Shown in pieces: positions 14,729 through 25,298 of a DNA stretch of 64,000 bases. Source of the DNA: BOG-224 sp963783505 (GTDB lineage Bacteria > Acidobacteriota > Terriglobia > Bryobacterales > Bryobacteraceae); the NCBI GenBank assembly GCA_963783505.1, contig CAWAOP010000017.1:211347-275346 (forward strand), given 5' to 3'. How positions within the stretch are numbered: the first letter of the stretch is position 1; each line of letters begins with the position of its first letter. The position numbers and the translations under genes are program-made. The notes under the pieces were generated by a model. It was not told where the DNA came from and ran no database searches. It was given only the letters and a program-made list of their open reading frames with translations.

Positions 14729-15703
14729 ATGAACCGCTTTCCCACTAGCTCGTTACGCATGCTTGGATCGATCGCCGCGTGTCTGGCGCTTGGCGCAGTC
14801 CTGGCCTGGCCGCAGTCTGCCGACGGAGGCTGGAGAAAATTCGGCGACGATCCTCAGGTCCCGACAGCGGCGCCGGCGGAGGCCGCCCCGGCCCCGCAAA
14901 ACGCTCCGCAATCCCAGCCCGCCGCCCAAGAGCCCGATCGAGCCGCGCAGCCCGCGCCATACGGCGTGCCGCTGGAACTGAACGTGAAGGCCGGCGCATA
15001 TTTGAACGTGCGTGTGAACGACGCGTTGTCCAGCAACCGCAATCACCCCGGAGATACGTTCTCCGCAACGCTGGCTCAGCCGCTGGTGGTGGATGGAATC
15101 ATCGTCGCGGCTCGCGGACAAACGGTTTTTGGCCGCGTGGTGGAAGCGCAGAAATCCAGCGCGAATTCACCTTCCCGGCTGGGCGTCGAATTGGATGAAA
15201 TCACTTTGGTGGATGGCGAGCAGGCGCCGCTTCGAACGCAACTAACCAGTTTCGCGAGAGGCCGGACGCCCTCGGGCCAGCAGGCCGGCACGATACTCAC
15301 GACGACGGCGTTAGGCACAATGATCGGGCATGGCGTGGGATGGGGAACGGGCGCGGCGATTGGAGCCGGCGCGGGAGCGCTCGCGGGGACGGTCGCGATC
15401 TTGATGACCCGCAATCAGCCAACGGTAATCTACCCCGAAACCGCGATGACGTTCCGGATCGAGTCTCCATTTACGGTATCCACCGCGCGCGCTCCGCAGG
15501 CGTTTCGTTACGCGGATCCGAACGATTACAGCCGGCCGGTTCAAGCCCAAGTCATCGAGCGGCGTCCCGCAGCCCCGTGTTATGGTTGCGTGCCGCCCGT
15601 CTGGGGCTCCGTCTACGAGCCATATCCGTATTACGGGAGCCCGTACTACTACGGACCAGGCTTCGGCGTGGTGATCGGAAGAGGCTTCGGACGGCGCTGG
15701 TAA
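14729..15703 (+). CDS. Secreted or outer-membrane hypothetical protein with glycine zipper
   Basis: A 324-aa exported protein of unknown function. A signal peptide (MNRFPTSSLRMLGSIAACLA, then LGAVLAWPQSADG) is followed by a Pro/Ala/Gln-rich linker. A beta-rich domain comes next (LNVRVNDALSSNRNHPGDTF, GRVVEAQKSS, LVDGEQAPLRTQL). A glycine-zipper span (GTGAAIGAGAGALAGTVAIL) then leads to a Tyr/Pro/Gly-rich tail ending GRGFGRRW. The start at 14729 has AGAGG upstream and begins the signal peptide cleanly; an ATG at 14708 is in frame. A cell-envelope location is likely. Confidence 0.65.
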   Translation: MNRFPTSSLRMLGSIAACLALGAVLAWPQSADGGWRKFGDDPQVPTAAPAEAAPAPQNAPQSQPAAQEPDRAAQPAPYGVPLELNVKAGAYLNVRVNDALSSNRNHPGDTFSATLAQPLVVDGIIVAARGQTVFGRVVEAQKSSANSPSRLGVELDEITLVDGEQAPLRTQLTSFARGRTPSGQQAGTILTTTALGTMIGHGVGWGTGAAIGAGAGALAGTVAILMTRNQPTVIYPETAMTFRIESPFTVSTARAPQAFRYADPNDYSRPVQAQVIERRPAAPCYGCVPPVWGSVYEPYPYYGSPYYYGPGFGVVIGRGFGRRW

Positions 15704-15740
15704 CGAGAGACATGCATTACACTGAACGTTTCCAAAAGCC

Positions 15741-17385
15741 ATGTCCGCTTCAAATTATGTGGACGCCAGTCTGAGCTATACGCGCGGGCCCGACGTTCCC
15801 CTTCTCGAGAAGACCTTGTCCCAGGCGCTTCGCGATACAGCCGCGAAGTTTCCAGATCGCGACGCGTTGATCGTCTGCCATCAGAACGTCCACCTGACGT
15901 GGAAGGAGTTGGACGACGAAGTGACCCGCGCAGCCCGCGGTCTGACAGGCCTGGGATTGCGCCCCGGCGACCGCGCGGGCATTTGGGCCAGCAACTGCCT
16001 GGAATGGGTCTTGCTGCAATATGCCACGGCGCGCGCCGGAGTGGTCCTGGTCAGCGTGAATCCGGCCAACCGTTCGCGGGAGCTGCGCTACGTGCTGCGG
16101 AAGTCCCACATCCGCGCGTTGTTTCTGCACGAAAAGGACGCGCGCGCCAATTACCGCGAGATTCTGAACGAATCCTGCGACGGCGCTTCCACGCCGCTCG
16201 AACACGTGGTCTGGCTCGGCCAGGCTTCGTGGGATGAGATGATCCGCGGCGGCGTCGATTGCCCGGACGAAACCTACGGGCATCACGACATCGCCAACAT
16301 CCAATACACGTCCGGCACCACGGGCTCGCCAAAGGGAGTGATGCTATCGCATCACAACCTGCTGAACAACGGGATGGCCATCGGGCTGGCGCTGCAGTGT
16401 TCGCATGAAGACCGCATATGCGCGCCCGTGCCTCTCTATCACTGTTTCGGTTCGGTGATCGGCTCGATGGTTTCGGTGGCCAACGGCGCCGCCCTGATCC
16501 TGCCTTCGGCCCAGTTCGACGCGCTCTCGACGCTTCGCGCCGTCCATAGCGAGCGCGCCACGACAATCTACGGAGTTCCCACCATGTACGTCGCGGAACT
16601 CGAGCGCCCCGAGTTCGATACATTCGATCTCACGTCGCTTCGCAAGGGCGTTATGTCCGGCGCGCCCTGCCCCATCGAGTTGATGAAGAAAGTCGCGGAG
16701 CGAATGCACATCGAGCGCATGACCATTCCATATGGCCAGACGGAGTCCTCTCCGGTCATTACCATGTCGAACGTGGGAGACTCCCAGGAGCAGCGCCTGA
16801 CCACCGTCGGCGCGGCTCTGGCCAACACCGAAGTCCAGATCATCGACCCCAGCACCGAAACAACGGCTTCCGCTCGGGCTGGTCGGCGAGTTGTGCACGC
16901 GCGGATACCTGGTGATGAAGGGCTATGACGCCGATTCGGCGGCGACCGCGGAAGTTGTCGATAGCGAAGGCTGGCTGCATACGGGCGATCTCGCCATTTT
17001 GCGGCCGGACGGTTTTTTCAGTTTCAAGGGACGCGCCAAAGACACCATCATCCGCGGAGGCGAGAACATCTACCCGCGCGACGTGGAGGAGTTCCTCCAC
17101 ACGAATCCGAAAATCGCCGACGTGTACGTCGTGGGTTTGCCTGATGCCCTGTTGGGTGAAACCGTGCTGGCTTGGGTCCAGCTCAAAACCGGCGAACAGG
17201 CGACGGCCGAGGAAATTCGCGACTTCTGCCGCAACAAAATCGCCTACTTCAAAATCCCGCAATATGTCCGCTTTGTAGATTCGTTCCCGATGACCGTCAG
17301 CAAGAAGGTGCAGAAGTACGTCATGCGCGAACAGGAGATCCGCGAGCGCGGACTCGAGAAAGTCGCCAACCAGGCGACGGCGTAA
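15741..17385 (+). CDS. AMP-dependent acyl-CoA synthetase/ligase (frameshift near 16857)
   Basis: Adenylate-forming ligase that activates a carboxylic acid, probably a fatty acid, with CoA. The first frame (15741-16860) holds the P-loop YTSGTTGSPKGVMLSH and the A5 motif IPYGQTESSP. The second frame (from about 16858) continues with PLGLVGELCTRGYL, GWLHTGDLA, GRAKDTIIRGGENIYPRDVE and the C-terminal lysine region VSKKVQKYV. A +1 shift around 16857 separates them, while every motif is intact. The joined length (about 548 aa) is normal. It may be a sequence error or a recent pseudogene. Confidence 0.85.
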
Positions 17386-17388
17386 GTT

Positions 17389-17808
17389 ATGCTCCAGAAT
17401 GCATTTATCGGCAGGCCGGAGAAGCCTGGCGATGACGATGTCACCGTGGCGCTTGCGGTTGCTCGTCCGCTCTGGGATCAACTGCTCCAGCGCTTGGCGG
17501 CAGAATGCGGCCTGACGTCGTACGAATGGGGAACATCAGGGCGGAAGTACGGCTGGAGCTTGCGTGTCATGGCCAAGAAGCGGAGGATCCTCTATCTGCT
17601 GCCGAGCCGCGGCGCCTTCGGCGTGACGCTCGTGCTGGGCGACCGGGCGATCGGAGCCGCGCGCGATATGAAACTGCCGGCCAAAGTCATGCGGTTGATC
17701 GAGAGCGGCCAGCGTTATCCCGAAGGGACCGCCATCCGCCTCGAAGTTGCCTCCGCCAAGGACATCGACGCAGTACTCAAACTCGCCGCAATCAAGCTCC
17801 AGTACTGA
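17389..17808 (+). CDS. DUF3788 family protein
   Basis: A 139-aa protein that starts 3 nt after the ligase stop, so it is probably co-transcribed. It shows the DUF3788 pattern: an early WDQLLQRLAAECGLTSYEWG, then GRKYGWSLRVMAKKRRILYL, LGDRAIGAARDMKLPAKVM and the closing YPEGTAIRLEVASAKDID. The family is small, soluble and uncharacterised. Nothing here suggests a link to acyl activation beyond position. Confidence 0.8.
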   Translation: MLQNAFIGRPEKPGDDDVTVALAVARPLWDQLLQRLAAECGLTSYEWGTSGRKYGWSLRVMAKKRRILYLLPSRGAFGVTLVLGDRAIGAARDMKLPAKVMRLIESGQRYPEGTAIRLEVASAKDIDAVLKLAAIKLQY

Positions 17809-17876
17809 TCCGGGATTCCAAGTTTGAATTCGAAGGCGTTCAGCCAGCGCGCCAGAGCGTGAAACGGTGGAACGGG

Positions 17877-18013
17877 TTGTATCAGGGCATGGCTTCAGCC
17901 ATGCCGAACGATTGAGAGAAACAAGGGCTTTAGCCCCTGACTCTGAGGCAGCGGCTAAAGCCGGTCCGTTGGTTAGACTTGTACGGCACGCCTAAAGGCA
18001 TGCCCCGATACAA
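17877..18013. repeat. Palindromic intergenic repeat (TTGTATC ends)
   Basis: A 137-bp element bounded by 15-bp inverted repeats with one mismatch (TTGTATCAGGGCATG and CATGCCCCGATACAA). Inside are smaller palindromes such as GCATGGCTTCAGCCATGC and AGGGCTTTAGCCCCT. It lies between convergent genes and has no coding capacity. Confidence 0.8.
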
Positions 18014-18060
18014 ACCTTCCCAATTTCGGGACTCGGGCTGATTTGCCCGATGCGGCCGAC

Positions 18061-19053
18061 CTATTGGATGGCCGCCTCGCCCGTGGCTACGTCGAGCGTC
18101 CAATCCTTGGGCGCGCGCAGCGACAGCTTGCCGTCTCCGATCTGAACCGGCATCCAGAGATAGCGCGAATCCCACTGCGTCCGCGGCCTCCAGATGTCGC
18201 CCATAAATATCACGGTGGTCGTCTTGCTTCCCACGACTTTCAGCAGCATCGTGGACTGAGATCCGTACGTGTTCGTTTCCGGCGGCGCGATATCCTTGAA
18301 ATCCGACCACGGCCCTTCCAGGCTCGGCGCCGTTGCGTACTTGTTGGGATTCGGATTCCATCCTGTGAGCGCCGATCCGGCCGCGTAATAAAGCCCGTTG
18401 TAATGCACGACGGCTCCGCCTTCGAGAGGCGCGCGAATCAGGCTCATGTCTTTCTCGACGTTCAGATAGTCTTCGGAAAGCCTGGCGATGTGAAACCCTT
18501 TGGCCGGGCGGTCCTCGAAGATCAGATATGCCGAGCCGTCGTCGTCAATGAACTGGCCGATGTCCCGGCTCTCCTGCCCCAGCGGCCGGAAGCTTTTCAG
18601 GAATTGGTAATCGCCGTCGATGGTATCCGAAATCGCTACGCCAACCCGTGCCAGAGCGTATCGCGCGTCGTCAACGTGCATGTACATCACGTATTTCTTG
18701 GTCCTGGCGTTATAGAAGACCTTGGGGCGCTCCAGCACGAAGCGCGGCCCCAAATCTCCGGGGTCGGCCTGCTTGAGGACCTGATTGCGAAACGTCCAGT
18801 GCGCCAGGTCCTTCGAGGAGTAACAAGCCACGTAGCGCTTATTCGGGTCCAGCCCCTGCGACCGGTCCTCTCCGAACCAGTAGTACGTGTCGCCGAGTTT
18901 GACGATGCCGCCGCCGTGCGCCTGAACGTGCTGGCCGCGGTCGTCGGGCCAGATATCGCCGGGCTTGATTGTCTGAGGCCCGGCGGCGATGAGGGCGGTG
19001 AGAAGGAGGGCGATGCCAAGAGGCAAGATTCGGACTCCACTGATTTTCTTCAT
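18061..19053 (-). CDS. Secreted glycoside hydrolase, GH43-like
   Basis: A 330-aa exported protein with an N-terminal signal peptide (MKKISGVRILPLGIALLLTA). A five-bladed propeller of GH43 type is suggested by IKPGDIWPDDRGQHVQAHGG, YYWFGEDRSQG, ERPKVFYNARTKKYVMYMH, SRDIGQFIDDDGSAYLIFED and SQSTMLLKV. Acidic residues in these blocks are candidates for catalysis. Such enzymes trim arabinan, xylan or galactan side chains. AGGAGGT at 19068-19062 lies 8 nt before the ATG. It stands alone. Confidence 0.78.
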   Translation of the reverse strand: MKKISGVRILPLGIALLLTALIAAGPQTIKPGDIWPDDRGQHVQAHGGGIVKLGDTYYWFGEDRSQGLDPNKRYVACYSSKDLAHWTFRNQVLKQADPGDLGPRFVLERPKVFYNARTKKYVMYMHVDDARYALARVGVAISDTIDGDYQFLKSFRPLGQESRDIGQFIDDDGSAYLIFEDRPAKGFHIARLSEDYLNVEKDMSLIRAPLEGGAVVHYNGLYYAAGSALTGWNPNPNKYATAPSLEGPWSDFKDIAPPETNTYGSQSTMLLKVVGSKTTTVIFMGDIWRPRTQWDSRYLWMPVQIGDGKLSLRAPKDWTLDVATGEAAIQ

Positions 19054-19192
19054 CTGTCATGACCTCCTATTGCCGGGATGAGCCAACCTTCCACTGGAAG
19101 GGAACGGCGGGGCAGGCGGCCGCAAAGATTCACCTGCCCAAGGTTTTGGCGCGCTTCGCTCGCTGTGCAGCTCTGGAGACCTGCCCCACTTC

Positions 19193-21938
19193 CTACTGGT
19201 ACGCGCCGGCCTTCTTGAAGTCCCCGCCTTTGAAAATGCTGAGCGCGGCCGGGTCCACATGGCGGCGGAAGGCATCGCTTACCTGCGCGGGCGTCAAAGC
19301 GGCAACGGCGGCCTCCAACTTCTCGTCCCACAACGCGGTGCGGCCCCATCTTTCCCGGCTAACCAGCAGACTGGCTATTCCCGTTTCCTCCGCCCGCGAC
19401 ACGGCGTGAGCATCCAGCCAGGCTTTCTTGGCCTTTGCCACTTCGTCGTCCGTGAAGCCATCCTTCAGCGCCTTGGCGATTTCCTCGCTATATGCCGCTT
19501 CCACTTTGGGCACGTTTTGCGGAGCGGCGGTGGCGCTCTCGGTGTAGTAGCCCGCATCATCCTTGGTGGGCACGGAGAATCCAGCCGACGCTCCGTAGCT
19601 GAGGCCCTCCTTGACGCGGATGCGCTCGAACACCCGGGAGGTTGGCGCCCCGCCAAAGATATAGCTGGCGATTTCCATCGCGGCGTAATCCGGATCGTCG
19701 TCCGTCGCCTTCGTGAACATTCGCGCCGCGAAGACCGCATTTTGCTTGTCGGGCGTTTCGATCTTCGTGTTGACCGGCGGAACGGTCGTGTAGGTGGTCG
19801 TGATACGCGCGTAAGGCACGGGGCTCTTCCAGTCGCCGAAGAGTTCCGTCACGAGCTTTTGCATCTGCGCCGGATCGAACTGGCCGACAATGGCCATCTC
19901 ACCCTCGCCGACGCCGTAGAACTGGTTATAGAAGTTGCGCGCGTCGTCGAGCGTCACTTTCTTCGTATCCTCGAGCTCTTCCTCGATGGTGGACGTGTAA
20001 CGGACGTCCCCGCGCTGGTAACGCGCGTTCATATGGCGGCTCAGTTCCCTCGAAACCAGCGAGCTCGGCTCGGTCCGGGTGTTCTCGATGGAGGCGAGGC
20101 GCTGTTGCCGAATCTGCTCGAACTCGGCCTCCGGGAACGAGGGCTCGCGCAGCAACTCCCGCATCAGCCGTAGCGAATCGGCCAAGGTGGATTCGTAGGT
20201 CCGCACGCTGCCGCTCGCGCCGGTCGAGCCGCCGGAAACGCCGATCTGCGCCTTCAGACGATCCATCTCGTCCTGGATCTGCTGGCGCGTCTTGTTCTTG
20301 GTCCCGCGGATCAGCAGCGATCCGGCCATGGACGCCGCCGTCGATTTACCGAACAGCGACTTCTCGTCGCCGAACCGCATGCTCAGCAGCGCCACCACCA
20401 ACCCGCCGCGCGTCTTCTTCGGCATCATCACCAACTTAAGGCCGTTCGGCAGCGTTGCGCGGATCACTCGCGACTCGATGTTCTTGGGAGTCGGGTCGAA
20501 TACTTCTCCCTGTTGAACCCCTTCTCCGCCTTTAAAATCCTTGAACCGAGCAACGTCGTCCGGCGCGGCCGGTATTTCGGCGCGGTCGGGGGTTTTCTGC
20601 GGAATGAACTCGCCCAGCGTCCGATTCGAGGATTTCAGGTACGCCTTGGCCACACGCAGGACATCCGCCGGCGTGACCTTCTTCACTTCGTCGCGCTCCA
20701 GGAAGAACAAGCGCCAGTCTCCGTCACCGGCGTATCCGCCGAGAGTGAGCCCGACGGATTGGGAATTGGTCAGCGTCAGATCGATCCCCTTCTGGATTCT
20801 GGCTCTTGGCCCGGTCCACTTCCTCCTGAGTCGGAGGATCGTTCACCACGCCCTCGACGAGCTTCAGCAAGGTCTGCTGAGCGTCGTCGATGGATTGATC
20901 TTCCTTGAGCGAGACGTAGGCCATCGCGTATCCCGGGTCATGCATGCCGTTCGCTCCGAAGCTCGCGGAGACGGCTTTCTTGGCGTCCACAAGGCCCCTG
21001 TAAAGCCGGCCGGACGGTGCGTCGCCGAGAACCTGTGCGAGGACTTCGAGCGCGGCGCGATCGGGGTGCATCGCCGCCGGAGTGTGATAGAGCGCCATGA
21101 TGTACTGCATGTCGCCCACCCGGCGGAGAATCACGGAGCGCTCGCCTTCTTGTGTCGGCTCGGTAGTGTAGGGCTGCGAGAGCGTGCGCTGCGGCTTCGG
21201 AATCCGCCCCAGCGTATCCGCGATGAATCCGAGAGCTTTGGGTTCGTCGAACTGGCCGGCCACAATCGCAACGGCGTCATCCGGTTCGTAATATTTCCGG
21301 TAGAACGCTGCCAGGTTGTCGATGGGCACGCGCTCCACGTCGCTGCGCGCGCCAATGACGGTCTTGCCATAGTTGTGAAAGTTGTAGGCGGCCGCGAGAA
21401 CGCGTTCTTCGAGCACGTTGGTGGGGCTGTTCTCTCCGCGCTCCATCTCGTTCCGGACCACGGGCATCTCGGTATCGAGGTCCTTCTTCTCCATGGTCAT
21501 GTTGACCATGCGGTCCGCTTCCAGCGTGAGCCCCCAGCGAAGGTTCTCGTCCGAAGCGGTCAGCGTCTCGAAGTACATGGTCTGGTCGTAATTGGTGGTC
21601 CCGTTGAAATTGCCACCGCCGGCATGATCGGTCAGTTCCGCGAAGAGGTTTCTGCCGGACTTGGTGGTCTTGAACACCATGTGCTCCAACAGGTGAGCCA
21701 TTCCGGTTTCGCCGTACCCTTCGTTGCGCGAGCCAACCAGGTACACAACGTTAATGGTCACCTTGGGTTTTGAGTTGTCGGGAAACAGTACGGCGTGAAG
21801 GCCGTTCGGAAAAGCATATTCCGTGATGCCTTCCACCGAGGTCACTTTCTGGACGCCTTGAGGCAGCGTCTGAGCGAGGGCCGCAACGACGAGAACAACG
21901 ATTGCGGCTGGAACGGAGAGATAGCGTTTCAATCGCAT
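19193..21938 (-). CDS. M16 family zinc metallopeptidase (frameshift near 20804)
   Basis: A secreted pitrilysin-type protease of about 910 aa. The first frame (21938-20804) has a signal peptide (MRLKRYLSVPAAIVVLVVAA) and the inverted zinc motif HLLEH at residues 82-86. After PTQEEVDRAK one extra base breaks the frame. The second frame continues with ARIQKGIDLTLTNSQSVGLT and a second, catalytically inert M16 repeat ending at 19193. A TATAAT box and an AAAGGCGG ribosome site precede the start. The gap 19054-19192 has only GC-rich inverted repeats (GGGGCAGG and CCTGCCCC). Confidence 0.88.
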
Positions 21939-22111
21939 AACCGCCTTTCAGAAGAATCTGTCCGATTATAGCGTGGCGGGCTGCGAGCTATCGAAGAGAT
22001 TAGTTCGAGGAGTGAACGTGAGCTAACGCTGCCTCGGCGTTGACCGGGCGCTGAGCGCACAGTCTGACGCCTCAGGATCGATAACGCAATGGCTATTCCT
22101 TCCGCGCGTCC

Positions 22112-22333
22112 CTATTCGGGAGCGGGTAGATCGCGCGCTTCGGCCTTATGCTCGAAGTTCGCAGCACGATGCGCGCCATCGCAGAACGGTTTATCGGCCG
22201 AAAGCCCGCAACGGCAGAGCCCGATGCGTGTCCTGCCGGCGAGCCCATACGCCTTACCGCTGCCGTCTTTCAATTCGAAGTCACCCTCGATGCGGAGGGA
22301 GCCGTTGTCGCGCACGGTAATTGTCGTCGCCAT
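22112..22333 (-). CDS. CDGSH-type iron-sulfur protein
   Basis: A 73-aa protein with the 2Fe-2S ligand set of the CDGSH family: CRCGLSADKPFCDGAH near the C-terminus (three Cys, one His). The rest is a short beta fold (ITVRDNGSLRIEGDFELKDG). The ATG at 22333 is chosen because TACGAT ends 8 nt upstream; a GTG six codons earlier also exists. The role is uncertain, as for most bacterial members. The 21939-22111 stretch has nothing I recognise. Confidence 0.88.
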   Translation of the reverse strand: MATTITVRDNGSLRIEGDFELKDGSGKAYGLAGRTRIGLCRCGLSADKPFCDGAHRAANFEHKAEARDLPAPE

Positions 22334-22392
22334 TATTCGAAATCGTAGCACGCGTGGCGTGGCAACTTCGCCCCGGGAGGGACGCCGCCGCG

Positions 22393-23454
22393 CTATTTGA
22401 TTTTCTCCAGCGCCCAGCGCGCATGTTCGGCGACGATTGGGTCGCCGGAAACAGCCAGGCGTTCGAGCGGATATCTGAACTCCGGCAGGCCGCGATTGCC
22501 CATCGCTACAGCCACGTTTCGCAGGAAGCCTGAGTAGCGCGCGCGGGCGACCGGCGTGCCCCGGAAAAGTGCGTGGAATTCCGTTTCGCCAATTCCGGCC
22601 AGCCGGGCCAGGGGCGGAGCCGGTTGCGGCCCCTCCTGTCGCGGCTGGAAACTGGCGTCAGCCGTCAGCGGCGCCTTGCGGTTCCAGGGGCACACGTCCT
22701 GGCAGATATCGCAGCCGAATATGTGCCCGCCAATTCCAGCGCGGCGTTCTTCCGGGATTGCGCCGCGCAGCTCGATGGTGAAGTAGGAGATGCACAGCCG
22801 CGAATCCACGGCATACCCCAGGCCATCCGGGGAGGGAACGATGGCGGCCGTAGGACAGGCATCGATGCAGCGGCGGCAGGAGCCGCATCGGTCGGGCGGT
22901 GGCAAGTCCAGCTCCAGTTCCAGCGAGACCAGCAACTCTCCGAGAAGGAACCACGATCCTCGGCGCTGGTTGATCAGGCAAGTGTTTTTCCCAATCCAGC
23001 CGAGGCCGGCCAGACGCGCGTAGGCGCGTTCCAGCAGCGGGGCCGTATCCACCGCGATCTTGTATTCGAAGGGCGCGCCCGCACGCTCGGTCATCAACGC
23101 AGCCAGCCGCTTCAACCCGCGGCTTAGGACGTCGTGGTAGTCCTCGCCCCAGGCGTAACGCGCAATCCAGGCGAGTTCGGGAGCGCTGTAGCGGGTCGAG
23201 TAAGGCCACGGCGTGTTGTAGAGCTTGCCCACGCAAACCACCGACCTCGCGGAGGGAAGAAGCAATCGCGGGTCGCCGCGGACCTCCGCGCGACGGCCTT
23301 CCAGGTAGGCCATTTCGCCGGCGAAACCGGCTTTCAGCCAGGCAGCGTAGCGGGCGCGATCCAATTCAGGGGCTCCGCGATCGCCGGCGGCGGCGACTCC
23401 CGCCAGCTCGAATCCGCAGGCCCGCGCCAGATCGCGGATTTCAGCGGACGTCAA
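22393..23454 (-). CDS. queG: Epoxyqueuosine reductase
   Basis: A 353-aa cobalamin- and iron-sulfur-dependent enzyme for the last step of queuosine synthesis in tRNA. Two 4Fe-4S clusters are indicated by CGSCRRCIDACPT and CDICQDVCPWN. The B12-binding region shows LLERAYARLAGLGWIGKNTC. A HEAT-like C-terminal tail (LERLAVSGDPIVAEHARWAL) is normal for the family. It starts with TTG, overlapping the stop of the MutS-like gene, so it is translated through coupling. Confidence 0.95.
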   Translation of the reverse strand: MTSAEIRDLARACGFELAGVAAAGDRGAPELDRARYAAWLKAGFAGEMAYLEGRRAEVRGDPRLLLPSARSVVCVGKLYNTPWPYSTRYSAPELAWIARYAWGEDYHDVLSRGLKRLAALMTERAGAPFEYKIAVDTAPLLERAYARLAGLGWIGKNTCLINQRRGSWFLLGELLVSLELELDLPPPDRCGSCRRCIDACPTAAIVPSPDGLGYAVDSRLCISYFTIELRGAIPEERRAGIGGHIFGCDICQDVCPWNRKAPLTADASFQPRQEGPQPAPPLARLAGIGETEFHALFRGTPVARARYSGFLRNVAVAMGNRGLPEFRYPLERLAVSGDPIVAEHARWALEKIK

Positions 23455-25283
23455 ATCTCAAGCCCCACGGAACGCATGAGTTCGAGCGCATTGCTCTTGC
23501 GGACCACTCCGGGCCGGAGCATGTAATCGAAGTGAATCCTGCCGTCTTCGATATGGTCCTCGAAATGCACGTTGGCGGCGCGGGAGCCAATCCCCTCGGC
23601 GACTTCCGCAAGCGCAAGATCGTGCGTCGTCGCGAGGCCTATCGCTCCACGCTCCACCAGCCTCCGCAAAAGGGCTTCGGCGCCGATGCGCCGGTCGTGC
23701 GAGTTGGTGCCTTGCAGGAATTCGTCGATCAGAAAAAGAACCGGAAGGGGGCCGGTGGTCTTGTCCAGGATCTGGCGCAAGCGCAGCACCTCGGCGTAAA
23801 AATGCGAAACGCCGGACTGCAATGAGTCCATCACGTGAATGGAAGCGCCGATGGCCAGCGGAGAAACACGCAGCCTGCGCGCGCGAACGGGAGCGCCGGC
23901 CTGAGCCAGGAGGACGTTCACGCCGAGCGTCCGCAGCAGCGTGCTCTTTCCCGACATGTTCGAGCCGCTTACAACCATCAGCCGCAAATCGCCACCAAGC
24001 CGCACATCGTTGCGCACCGCGCGGCTCTCCGGGATCAACGGATGGGCGACGCCTTCGGCCTCCAGCCATGGCCCTTCGGCGGTGAACTCCGGGAACGGAT
24101 CCGTGGGATGCTCGAATGCGTAGCTGGCCAGCGAGCATAGCGCCTCCATTTCCCCCACTGCCGCCAGCCAGCGGCGGACCGCCGTGCCGGAATGCCGCCT
24201 CCACTCCTCCACTGCGAAGGCCAGATGAGCGCTCCACAGCGCGAAGGGTTCCAGCAGCCGGACAATAATGTGGTCGCGCGAGTCGAGATATTGCGTGAGC
24301 CGGTCTAACCGGCCCAGTCGCTTCGAGGGCGGGTCGCCCGCCGTATCGAGCGACGCCCGCAGCGCCGCCAGCAGCGGAGATTGGAACGATTCGCGTTCCA
24401 GCCGGACCAGCGTTTCCGAGAGCAGCTTCAGCTCATGGGCCGCTTCATCCACGGATTCGATGGCGTGGCGTACGCGCAGCCTGAAGCGGTAGAGGAATAT
24501 CCCGTTCAGCGCCAGGGCTACGAGAAAGAAGTCGCGCAACAGCGCCGCGGTCGCGGGCGCCAACTGGAGCGCTCCGATTTGAGCGGCGTCAAACGCGAAA
24601 AAGGCAACGAGTCCCGCGAGACCCAGCGCCGTAAGCGCCCATAGCCCCATGCGCGCTTTGCCGCCGGGGAGATCCGAGGGGGCTTCGCCCCAGGCGGCAA
24701 GAGATACCGGGTCTACGCCCGTGCGGGCTTCTTCGGCGACAATCGCCAGGTCCTCGCGCAAGTCCACGAGGGGCCGAAGTTCCTCCACCGCCGCCTGCCG
24801 CTCCATCGCAACGGCCACGCTGGCCGGTTCGAGCAGCCAGCGCGCCAGCGTATCTTCCCCGATATGCGTCCGGGCGCGGCAAAGCAACTCGAATAGCGAG
24901 CCCTTGCCGAAGAGGTCAAGGTCCTGCGCGTAAAGGTGAGCGGCGTCCAAGTAGCTCTCGCCGGTCGCGCCGGAACCGTGCCAGGAGCCATCCAGCCGCG
25001 CCAGCCCGCGCTCGTAAAACGCCGCCGCACGGCGCCGCCGATCGAGGCCGCGCAGCAGGCGCTCATGAATCACCACGAGCGCCACAAAGGCAGCCGCGGG
25101 GATGGCGGCCCAAAGCACGCTCAGCGCGTGTGACGTGAGCGCCGCAAGGATCAAACCGACGGCCGTAACGGCCGCCACCAGACGCCAGTGCCCGAATGTG
25201 CGATGCAACCGCTCGCGCGCCGCGATATCGGCGCGCCGCTCGCTCAGCCGTTCGGAGTACAGCGTATGCGGATCGGGAAGCAT
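23451..25283 (-). CDS. Membrane-embedded MutS-family ATPase
   Basis: A 610-aa protein. The C-terminal third is a MutS ATPase: Walker A VVSGSNMSGKSTLLR, Walker B LFLIDEFLQGTNSHDRR and the ATTHD switch. The N-terminal mismatch and connector domains of MutS are missing. Instead there are two hydrophobic spans near residues 33-67 and two near 225-275, around a MutS-like lever segment. It therefore resembles the membrane-linked MutS relatives, not the repair enzyme. The start MLPDPHTLYSERL at 25283 is preferred over an ATG 15 nt upstream. Coupled to queG. Confidence 0.85.
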   Translation of the reverse strand: MLPDPHTLYSERLSERRADIAARERLHRTFGHWRLVAAVTAVGLILAALTSHALSVLWAAIPAAAFVALVVIHERLLRGLDRRRRAAAFYERGLARLDGSWHGSGATGESYLDAAHLYAQDLDLFGKGSLFELLCRARTHIGEDTLARWLLEPASVAVAMERQAAVEELRPLVDLREDLAIVAEEARTGVDPVSLAAWGEAPSDLPGGKARMGLWALTALGLAGLVAFFAFDAAQIGALQLAPATAALLRDFFLVALALNGIFLYRFRLRVRHAIESVDEAAHELKLLSETLVRLERESFQSPLLAALRASLDTAGDPPSKRLGRLDRLTQYLDSRDHIIVRLLEPFALWSAHLAFAVEEWRRHSGTAVRRWLAAVGEMEALCSLASYAFEHPTDPFPEFTAEGPWLEAEGVAHPLIPESRAVRNDVRLGGDLRLMVVSGSNMSGKSTLLRTLGVNVLLAQAGAPVRARRLRVSPLAIGASIHVMDSLQSGVSHFYAEVLRLRQILDKTTGPLPVLFLIDEFLQGTNSHDRRIGAEALLRRLVERGAIGLATTHDLALAEVAEGIGSRAANVHFEDHIEDGRIHFDYMLRPGVVRKSNALELMRSVGLEI

Positions 25284-25298
25284 TGGGCCTAACCCCAA

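Noticed and set aside
18043..19062. A 339-codon plus-strand frame opposite the GH43-like gene
   Set aside because: The minus strand has a signal peptide, family motifs and an AGGAGGT site; the plus frame has no supporting feature.
20541..21773. A 410-codon plus-strand frame opposite the M16 peptidase
   Set aside because: It mirrors the protease coding frame. The protease has the HLLEH zinc motif, a signal peptide and a promoter; this frame has none.
20724..21938. Two separate M16 proteases (19193-20710 and 20724-21938)
   Set aside because: Removing one base near 20804 joins them in frame as one two-domain M16 protein, so they are treated as a single gene.
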